NCBI GenBank assembly: GCA_044374295.1
Contig: JBILOU010000031.1
Location: 1-23,103 of the forward strand
Direction of reading: 5' to 3'
From: CAIZGX01 sp044374295
GTDB taxonomy: Bacteria > Bacteroidota > Bacteroidia > Flavobacteriales_D > Sanyastnellaceae
DNA length: 23,103 nt
The notes beneath the pieces were generated by a model. The model searched no databases and was not told where the DNA came from. It saw only the letters and a program-made list of their open reading frames with translations. Below are positions 14,449 through 21,106 of this stretch, one piece after another (the stretch's first letter is position 1; the number at the start of each line of letters is the position of its first letter). A program made the position numbers and the translations under genes.

Positions 14449-17400
14449 TTACTTCACTTGTAGCTTTTGAACGAAGTTTTGGTTCGTTGTATTCACATGA
14501 ATAACATACATACCCTTGGCGAATTGGCTCACATTTAGGATTTGCAAATTCGAAGTTGATTGCATGTTGAACACTTGCTTTCCAGTTAGATCAAAGATTG
14601 TAATTTGAGCAACTGTACCTTCTTCAATATTCTCCATTTGAAGCGTTACGAAATCGCTTGCTGGATTAGGGAAGATTGTCATGTTTGCTGCGCTTACTAC
14701 ATCTGTTTTCTCTAACTCAGTTGAAGGAGTTTCAGCTAATTCAAGAGCACTTACACCCGCAACAATTTTCAAATTAGCAATAGCGCGCACTGGAGAAGTT
14801 CCACAACCGTTTGAAGCGGTTACAGACATAGTGTAACCAGTACCAATGATGTTTGAAGCATTCACGGTGATGGCGTTGCTACCTTGTCCAGATGCAATTG
14901 TACCGAAATTCGAAGCGATTGTCCAGTTGTAAGTTAAACCCGCAACGTTCACTACAGAGTATGGAACTGCAGTTTGGTTTTGAGAAACCGTTCTTGTTCC
15001 AGTAATTATGCTTGGCCTAAGTGGAATGGTATTCAAGGAAATTGATTTTGTTTTAGACAAGCTAACACCGCAACCGTTTGAAGCTGTAACCGATACAATA
15101 CCTGAAGCAGTGAAACCACTGTTGAAAGTAATTGTAGCAATATTCGTTCCTTGTCCAGCTGTAACTGTAGCACCTGTTGGAGCAGTCCAGTTGTACGTTG
15201 TAGCACCCGCCATAGCCGTTGCTGTGTAAACAACAACATCACCTGGGCAAGCTTTAGTAGCGGTAGACGTTAGTGCTGTTGGTCTCGCAGGAGCAGCACG
15301 CTTCACTTGGAAAAGTTTATATAAGCTAGCGCCGCATGTGGTAACAGCGCGAACCTTCAAACTTGAGGTAATGAAAGCACTTCCGAAAGAAACTGTTATA
15401 GTGTTTGTTCCTTGCCCGCTTACGATTGTCATTCCTGCTGGTGCAATCCATTGGTAAGTTGTGTTAGCAACTGCTGGTGTTGAATAGGTTGTAGTTCCTC
15501 CTGTTAAGAATTCACATGCATAAACTTCTCCATTTACAACAGCTGGAATCGAAGGAATGAATTGGCATGAGCCATCATCTTCTGTTGCAAGAACGTTATA
15601 ATTACAAGCCGTAGCGCTTGTACATCCTAATACCGGACAAGCAGAACATCTTCCATATACGTCGTTTTTCACTTGTCCTGTTGGACTTTGACGATTGGCG
15701 TAGTTGGCGTAGTCGGTTACTGGCGCGCAGCTTCCTCCGTTTTGCATATCATCAACCAAGTTCTCTTGTGAAGCCCAGTTGTCTACCATGTATTTGTATT
15801 CCACGTTTCCAGCAGGAAGGTTTACAGAAACGGTATATATTCCATCTGCGTTAGCATCGGTCATGATGTTATAAGTATCAGCACCACACCATCCACACCA
15901 TGGACCTGTAACGTAAACATTTGTGAACGCTGTTCCAGCGCAGTTCATGTCAACATTGAATTGAGTAGCATACAAGCAAGATTCGTCTTCGATAGTAGCT
16001 GCAGCATTGTAGTTAACAGCGGTTGAAGTTGTGCAACCTGGAGTGCCAACAGCGCATGCGCTGCAAGTGTTCCAGCACACAGTGCTAAGAACTTCAGAGG
16101 TTGTTCCAACAGTTAAAGCACGGTTGGTATATCCGAAGTTTGTCACAGTGCAGGAAGAACCAGCTGTTAAATTTTCTTGAATTCCCCAACCGTCGGCTGA
16201 GAATTTGTATTCGTAAGTTCCAGGTAAAAGAGCTATTGTAACTTCCCAAACACCATCTGCATTCGCATCGGTCATTGGCGTACAGTTACCACACCATCCG
16301 TTGAATGTTCCGTTAATTTCAGGAGTCGTAAATCCCGTAACGTTTTGCATGTCTACCTTAAACGTAACATCATAAGTAGGTGCAGCGCACGTTGTACAAG
16401 ATGCCCAACAAACGACAGGCAATGTTTGCGCAGCAGCGCCAACAGTTAACGCGCGATTGGTATAACCACTGTTGGTTACAGTACAAGAAGATCCAGCAGT
16501 TAGGTTTTCTTGAGAACCCCAGGCATCGGCAGTGAACTTGTATTCATAGGTTCCGGCAGGAAGGTCAAGCGTTGTTTCCCAAACTCCGTCTGCATTTGCG
16601 TCGGTCATTGGGTTACAGTTCCCACACCATCCGTTGAATGTTCCGTTAACTTCTGGAGTCGCAAATCCTGTTTGATTTGCCATGTCTACTTGGAAGGTAA
16701 CAGGGTAAGTCGGAGGAGCACAGTTGGTGCATAGTCCCCAACAAACCACATCCAGCGTTGTATTGGCATTTAAGTTTAAAGCACGGTTGGTATACCCGTT
16801 GTTGGATACTGTGCACGAAGATCCAGCAGTTAGTTCCTCTTGAGTTCCCCATCCGTCAGCAGAGAATTTGTATTCGTATGTACCCGCTTGAAGCGTAAGT
16901 GTTGTTTCCCAGATACCATCAGCATTTGCATCGGTTAAAGGATTGCAGTTTCCACACCAGCTATTGAATGTTCCATTCACCTCAGGTGTTGTGAAACCTG
17001 TTTGATTTTGCATGTTAACCTGGAAAGTAACGGTATACGTAGGAGGCACGACTGAACAAGCCACGCATGAGCCCCAACAAACTGCTGGAAGCGTAGCATC
17101 TGCGGCAACAGTCACGTTTCTGTTGGTATAACCTGAATTCGTCACGGTGCAGCTTGTTCCTGCGATTAACGTTTCTTGTCCAGCCCAGTTATCGTAGGCA
17201 AATTTGTATTCATATGTTCCGGCAGGAAGAGAAAGAGTTGTTTCCCAAACTCCATCTGCATTCGCATCGGTTAATGGGTGACAGCTTCCGCACCATCCGT
17301 CGAATGAACCATTAACAGTAGGAGTAGTGAAGCCAGTCACGTTATTCATATCCACTTGGAAGGTGACGTTGTAACTTGGAGGAGCTAGATTACAAGAAAC

Positions 17401-17763
17401 ACAAGATTGCCAACAAACAGTAGGTAAAGTTGCGTCTGCCGAAACCGTCAAAGAACGGTTTGTGAAACCGAAGTTTGTTACAGTACACGAAGATCCTGGG
17501 GCTAAATTTTCCCAAGATCCACCAGATGTGGCAGTGAACTTGTATTCATAGGACCCCGCGGTTAATGGAATTGTTATTTCCCAAATGCCATCGGCATTCG
17601 CGTCTGTCATGGGTGAGCAATAGCCACACCAGCCGTTAAAAGTTCCGTTAATGGAAACGTCGGAAAGCCCTGTGCCGTTCATGTCTACGCTAAACGTGAC
17701 ATCGAACGCTTTTGCTCCCAAGAAGGTCGTTAAGAGCAAAAAGAGTAGGTAAATCTTTTTCAT
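14449..17763 (-). CDS. Multi-module surface protein: six CBM48-like modules, three PKD-like domains, T9SS tag
   Basis: A 1104-aa paralogue of the neighbouring 1102-aa protein. The signal peptide MKKIYLLFLLLTTFLGAKA fixes the start at 17763; the reading frame extends to 17814 but that extension lies across the promoter. Six-Cys modules begin near residues 20, 130, 241, 351 and 462, and a divergent GPWCGWCGADTYN module spans about 601-709, with CTxxxAxNYN linkers on either side. The C-terminal half differs from the paralogue: three PKD-like domains (about 735-1000; repeated TYQW/TYNW, SGQGTN and VTASNGCG) precede the T9SS domain (about 1022-1104, IFPNPASDFVTLQ). PKD-like domains usually serve as spacers or adhesion modules. 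I infer a surface polysaccharide-binding or adhesive role; no catalytic motif is visible. Confidence 0.88.
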   Translation of the reverse strand: MKKIYLLFLLLTTFLGAKAFDVTFSVDMNGTGLSDVSINGTFNGWCGYCSPMTDANADGIWEITIPLTAGSYEYKFTATSGGSWENLAPGSSCTVTNFGFTNRSLTVSADATLPTVCWQSCVSCNLAPPSYNVTFQVDMNNVTGFTTPTVNGSFDGWCGSCHPLTDANADGVWETTLSLPAGTYEYKFAYDNWAGQETLIAGTSCTVTNSGYTNRNVTVAADATLPAVCWGSCVACSVVPPTYTVTFQVNMQNQTGFTTPEVNGTFNSWCGNCNPLTDANADGIWETTLTLQAGTYEYKFSADGWGTQEELTAGSSCTVSNNGYTNRALNLNANTTLDVVCWGLCTNCAPPTYPVTFQVDMANQTGFATPEVNGTFNGWCGNCNPMTDANADGVWETTLDLPAGTYEYKFTADAWGSQENLTAGSSCTVTNSGYTNRALTVGAAAQTLPVVCWASCTTCAAPTYDVTFKVDMQNVTGFTTPEINGTFNGWCGNCTPMTDANADGVWEVTIALLPGTYEYKFSADGWGIQENLTAGSSCTVTNFGYTNRALTVGTTSEVLSTVCWNTCSACAVGTPGCTTSTAVNYNAAATIEDESCLYATQFNVDMNCAGTAFTNVYVTGPWCGWCGADTYNIMTDANADGIYTVSVNLPAGNVEYKYMVDNWASQENLVDDMQNGGSCAPVTDYANYANRQSPTGQVKNDVYGRCSACPVLGCTSATACNYNVLATEDDGSCQFIPSIPAVVNGEVYACEFLTGGTTTYSTPAVANTTYQWIAPAGMTIVSGQGTNTITVSFGSAFITSSLKVRAVTTCGASLYKLFQVKRAAPARPTALTSTATKACPGDVVVYTATAMAGATTYNWTAPTGATVTAGQGTNIATITFNSGFTASGIVSVTASNGCGVSLSKTKSISLNTIPLRPSIITGTRTVSQNQTAVPYSVVNVAGLTYNWTIASNFGTIASGQGSNAITVNASNIIGTGYTMSVTASNGCGTSPVRAIANLKIVAGVSALELAETPSTELEKTDVVSAANMTIFPNPASDFVTLQMENIEEGTVAQITIFDLTGKQVFNMQSTSNLQILNVSQFAKGMYVIHVNTTNQNFVQKLQVK

Positions 17764-17792
17764 TTTATTTAAATATAATTTTAAGGTTTTGA

Positions 17793-17824
17793 CGAATATA
17801 TAGTAATTGTACAATAGACAAAAA
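17793..17824 (-). promoter_or_regulatory. Promoter A with conserved spacer element
   Basis: Minus strand: TTTTTG (17819-17824), 18-bp spacer, TATATTCG (17793-17800), 29 bases before ATG 17763. ACAATT (17805-17810) occupies spacer positions 9-14. Here it forms part of the palindrome ATTGTACAAT (17806-17815). Confidence 0.72.
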
Positions 17825-17839
17825 CATTTTTCGAAAAAA

Positions 17840-17860
17840 AATTGTCTTTTTTACAAAAAG
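17840..17860 (-). promoter_or_regulatory. Second TTTTTG-N8-ACAATT element, possible operator
   Basis: Minus strand: CTTTTTG (17854-17860), 8 bases, ACAATT (17840-17845), the same spacing as in promoters A, B and C. No -7 box follows at the proper distance, so this copy is not an obvious promoter. It lies 35 bp upstream of the copy in promoter A and 10 bp before ATG 17870 of the divergent regulator gene, where it could mediate autoregulation or cooperative binding. Confidence 0.5.
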
Positions 17861-17869
17861 TCCGAATGA

Positions 17870-18643
17870 ATGTCATTTATTTTCGCTGAAAATTGTGGAA
17901 TGGTAATTTCAAGAAAAATATCAAAGACAAGAATTGAGCAGGACGATATCTATTCGATTCCGATTGACGAATTCTTCAAGTCGGCATTTTCTGTCGACTG
18001 CGTCATCTTTGGTTATCACGCAAGAGAACTGAAAGTTTTACTCATCCAGAGAGGAACTGATCCCTTTCAGGATTTTTGGGCACTTCCAGGTGATTTGGTT
18101 TATCCATACGAAGATTTAGATGATTCAGCTCAACGCGTATTGAACGATTTAACCTCGCTATCAGACGTCTCCATGCGTCAGGTTCACACCTTCGGTAAAG
18201 TAAACCGTCACCCTTTGGGACGTGTAATTACTGTTGGTTACATTGCATTAGTGGAGTTAATGGACATTAATCCGCTTCCATCCAAATGGGCGAAGCAAAC
18301 CAAATGGCACAGCATTAAGCGTATTCCAAAATTGGCCTTCGATCACAAGGAAATATTAAACGAGAGTTTTCGTGCGCTCAAAGACATTATTGTTGCAGAA
18401 CCTCTTTGGAGTAAAGTTCTTCCAGAAAAATTTACCCTCACCGAATTCCAAGCAATCTTCGAAACGATTTTGCAGAGGGAATTCGATAAGGGTAATTTTA
18501 GAAAGAAGATCAACGGTTTGAAATTCTTAAAACGATTGGACGAGTCTCAGCAGAATGTGCGTCACCGTCCGTCTAGCTTATACTGCTTCGACGCGAAACT
18601 GTATAAACAGTATCGCGACAAAGGGTTTGTTTTTGAGTTCTAA
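17870..18643 (+). CDS. NrtR-type transcriptional regulator (Nudix-derived sensor plus winged helix)
   Basis: A 257-aa cytoplasmic regulator. A Nudix fold (about 40-170) is evident from FSVDCVIFGYHARELKVLLIQRG and WALPGDLV. The Nudix box after Gly74 is degraded: the REUXEE catalytic segment reads RVLNDL, so hydrolysis is unlikely and the domain probably senses a ligand. The C-terminal winged helix (about 176-257) shows the NrtR signature FTLTEFQAIFETIL, DKGNFRKK and RPSSLYCFD. Bacteroidota NrtR-like proteins often sit in sugar-use loci and control neighbouring genes. This one is divergent from the 1104-aa protein gene and lies between the three paralogues. ATG 17900 (MVISRKISK) is an alternative start. 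Its 3' end is only 6 bp from the convergent 324-aa gene. Confidence 0.88.
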   Translation: MSFIFAENCGMVISRKISKTRIEQDDIYSIPIDEFFKSAFSVDCVIFGYHARELKVLLIQRGTDPFQDFWALPGDLVYPYEDLDDSAQRVLNDLTSLSDVSMRQVHTFGKVNRHPLGRVITVGYIALVELMDINPLPSKWAKQTKWHSIKRIPKLAFDHKEILNESFRALKDIIVAEPLWSKVLPEKFTLTEFQAIFETILQREFDKGNFRKKINGLKFLKRLDESQQNVRHRPSSLYCFDAKLYKQYRDKGFVFEF

Positions 18644-18649
18644 TTAATT

Positions 18650-19624
18650 TTACAACTTCACGAAACGCTGTGTAGTCGCGCCTTTCGCGGTTACAACTTG
18701 TACGTGATAGATTCCAGCTGGAAGTGATTCGGTGTTCACTTGAACGTTGTTATTTAATGCCACGGTTGGAAGATAAATACGTTTTCCGGTATTGTCAAGT
18801 ATAGAGATACTCTTCACCAAAGAAGAACTTTGAATTAAGAAAGAACCTTGAACCGGATTTGGGTAGATAGAAAATGCATTTTCAGTTTCTTCGTCAACAT
18901 TAATTCCTCCACAATCTAAACAACTTCCGTAGCAAACAGTGTCCATTACTATGTTGGCGGTAACGTCTAAAATTCTGTTTGTGAATCCTGCGTTAGTTAC
19001 TGTACAAGGGTCTCCAGCTGTAAGGGCTTCTGAACCAGCCCAAGTATCGTAAGCATATTTGTACTCATAAGTACCTGTGTTCAATGCGATAACAAGTTCC
19101 CAAATGTTGTCACCGTTTGCATCGCTCATAGGAGCACAACCGCCACACCAGTTGTTGAACGTTCCGTTCACCTCAGGTGTTGTGAATGTTGCTCCGCTGT
19201 TATTCATATCAACAACAAACGTGATATTGTATGGACCAACAGATTGTCCGCAAGCAGCGCAGCTTCCCCAACAAACAACAGGTAAAGAATCAGCAACAGA
19301 TACGTTCAATACACGATTGGTGTAAATTCCTGTAGTCATGGTGCAAGAACTTCCTGCGACCAATGTTTCTTGTCCACCCCAGTTGTCATGTGAAAATTTA
19401 TACTCATATGCACCAGGCATCAATTCAATGGTAAGAGCCCAAACACCGTCGCCATCTGCATCGGCCATTGGAGCGCAGCTTCCGCACCAGTTATTAAACG
19501 TTCCGTTCACTTCAGGGGTAGTGAATCCAGTTACGCCGTTCATATCAACTTGAAAAGTAACGTCTACTTGAGCCATTACGTTTAAAGAGAAAATTGTTAA
19601 GAGTAAGAATAGAATTTTTTTCAT
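18650..19624 (-). CDS. Short multi-module surface protein: two CBM48-like modules, T9SS tag
   Basis: A 324-aa member of the same family. After the signal peptide MKKILFLLLTIFSLNVMAQ come two six-Cys modules (about 20-130 and 131-240), each with VNGTFNNWCGxC, DxDGDGVW or DANGDNIW, YEYKF/YEYKY, a TNR strand and the C-terminal CxxSCxxC. The T9SS sorting domain follows at about 250-324 (IYPNPVQGSFLIQ, LPAGIYHVQV). It is the minimal version of the architecture and lacks PKD-like, jelly-roll and DDGSC parts. Its promoter has the same layout as those of the two larger paralogues. I infer a surface glycan-binding protein; the ligand is not known. Confidence 0.88.
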   Translation of the reverse strand: MKKILFLLLTIFSLNVMAQVDVTFQVDMNGVTGFTTPEVNGTFNNWCGSCAPMADADGDGVWALTIELMPGAYEYKFSHDNWGGQETLVAGSSCTMTTGIYTNRVLNVSVADSLPVVCWGSCAACGQSVGPYNITFVVDMNNSGATFTTPEVNGTFNNWCGGCAPMSDANGDNIWELVIALNTGTYEYKYAYDTWAGSEALTAGDPCTVTNAGFTNRILDVTANIVMDTVCYGSCLDCGGINVDEETENAFSIYPNPVQGSFLIQSSSLVKSISILDNTGKRIYLPTVALNNNVQVNTESLPAGIYHVQVVTAKGATTQRFVKL

Positions 19625-19638
19625 GATCTAGTTTTTTG

Positions 19639-19670
19639 CTAATTTAGAGAAATTGTACTTAATACAAAAA
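19639..19670 (-). promoter_or_regulatory. Promoter C with conserved spacer element
   Basis: Minus strand: TTTTTG (19665-19670), 18-bp spacer, TAAATTAG (19639-19646), 14 bases before ATG 19624. ACAATT (19651-19656) lies at spacer positions 9-14. Identity with promoter B extends over GCTAAT, TAGA and the CAAAAAG end on the plus strand. Confidence 0.72.
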
Positions 19671-19759
19671 GGTTTTAATACATTTGTTTTTATTGTGAGA
19701 GTGTTTTGTCCATTGTTGTGTACTTTGCCGACGATTCCTTCAACTGAAATGAAATTAAA

Positions 19760-21106
19760 ATGAAAAACAGAAGCCCTTTATACTTGTTCATATTACTGGC
19801 TTTCTTCTTCAGTGCTGCTGAGGGAAAGGCTCAAGCGATTCCGGTTAAGGTGGCGCAAGATGAGGCTGGTGTATGGCGTCTTTCAAGAAATGGAAAAACG
19901 TACGATGTGCGCGGTGCAGGCGGAAATGTGCAACTCGATAAATTGGTTGAGATAGGCGGAAATTCTATTCGCACCTGGAGCACAGACAATGCGCAAGAAA
20001 TTTTAGACGAAGCTCATTCAAAGGGACTAACAGTCATGTTAGGACTGTGGGTTCAACATGAACGTCACGGTTTCGATTACAACGACGAAAAGAAAGTAGC
20101 TGCGCAGTTGGAAGGATTTAAAAAGGTTATCCTTCAGTACAAAGATCATCCTGCTTTGTTAATGTGGGGTATTGGAAACGAAGTCGATCTGTTTTACTCG
20201 AATACCCGCGTTTGGGCCGCTATCAATGACATTGCGAAGTTCATTCATGAAGTGGATCACAACCATCCGACTTCAACAGTTACCGCCGGATTAGATGAAA
20301 AGGAAGTGAAGTTGATTCTGCGCGACGCTCCAGAGATTGATGTTTATTGCGTGAATACATACGGCGACATTGCTGGCGTTCGCAAGAACATTCGCAATTT
20401 CGGATGGCAGGGTCCGTATATGATTACGGAGTGGGGACCAAACGGACATTGGGAAGTAGCTAAGACCAAGTGGGGAGCGCCTGTAGAGCAAAGCAGTTCA
20501 GAAAAAGCCAAGTCATACAGAGAGCGCTTGAGCAATGAGATTCTGGCGGACAAGGATTACTGTATCGGTTCTTATGTATTTCTTTGGGGACATAAGCAAG
20601 AGACTACTTCAACGTGGTACGGATTATTTTCGGCTGAAGGCAATGCCTCTGAAGCCGTGGAAGTTCTTCAAGACATTTGGAAACCGGGAACGGTAAAGAA
20701 CAGAACACCTGTTTTGGATTCAGTTCTTGTCAATGGAAAAAAGAAAGGAGAATACATTGCTTTAACAGCCGATGAAATCTACGAGGCAAGCGCCTTTGTA
20801 AAAGATGCCGATGGTGATTTATTGAAATCGGCTTGGGTTATTGTTCCTGAGAGCCGCGACATTAAATCGGGTGGAGATGCGGAAAGTGCTCCAACGCCAA
20901 TAGCAGGACTATTCAAAAAGAAACTCACAACAAGCGCAAAGTTTTTTGCTCCTTCAACCGAAGGTGCTTACCGCTTATTTTTTGAAACGGTAGATGGAAA
21001 TGGGCATTACGCTTATACCAACGTTCCGTTTTATGTGATGCCAAGAAAAGCAGGACAAGCCCCGAAGCGCGCGGTCTCTTTCAAACCAATCGAATTTCAA
21101 CCTTAA
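19760..21106 (+). CDS. TIM-barrel glycoside hydrolase, clan GH-A, with C-terminal Ig-like domain
   Basis: A 448-aa exported protein predicted to cleave or remodel a polysaccharide. A signal peptide (about 1-25) precedes a TIM barrel (about 35-310) with the clan GH-A signatures WGIGNEVD (acid/base Glu141) and MITEWGPNG (nucleophile Glu224); NSIRTW and VMLGLW are also typical of GH2-like barrels. An Ig-like domain (about 315-430, PVLDSVLVNG, YEASAFVKDADGD) follows. The barrel plus Ig-like layout recalls GH158 beta-1,3-glucanases, but the family cannot be assigned by eye. There is no T9SS tag and no lipobox, so it is probably periplasmic. It overlaps the next gene by TAATG. An alternative is a role in synthesis or export of a surface polysaccharide. 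A TACTTTG at 19721-19727 is a weak promoter candidate. Confidence 0.85.
   Translation: MKNRSPLYLFILLAFFFSAAEGKAQAIPVKVAQDEAGVWRLSRNGKTYDVRGAGGNVQLDKLVEIGGNSIRTWSTDNAQEILDEAHSKGLTVMLGLWVQHERHGFDYNDEKKVAAQLEGFKKVILQYKDHPALLMWGIGNEVDLFYSNTRVWAAINDIAKFIHEVDHNHPTSTVTAGLDEKEVKLILRDAPEIDVYCVNTYGDIAGVRKNIRNFGWQGPYMITEWGPNGHWEVAKTKWGAPVEQSSSEKAKSYRERLSNEILADKDYCIGSYVFLWGHKQETTSTWYGLFSAEGNASEAVEVLQDIWKPGTVKNRTPVLDSVLVNGKKKGEYIALTADEIYEASAFVKDADGDLLKSAWVIVPESRDIKSGGDAESAPTPIAGLFKKKLTTSAKFFAPSTEGAYRLFFETVDGNGHYAYTNVPFYVMPRKAGQAPKRAVSFKPIEFQP

Noticed and set aside
17764..17814. 17-residue N-terminal extension of the 1104-aa protein
   Set aside because: It precedes a standard signal peptide and lies across the -7 box of promoter A, so it would be upstream of the transcription start.
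17870..18643. Active Nudix hydrolase (MutT-like housecleaning enzyme)
   Set aside because: The catalytic glutamates of the Nudix box are missing and an NrtR-type winged helix is present at the C-terminus.
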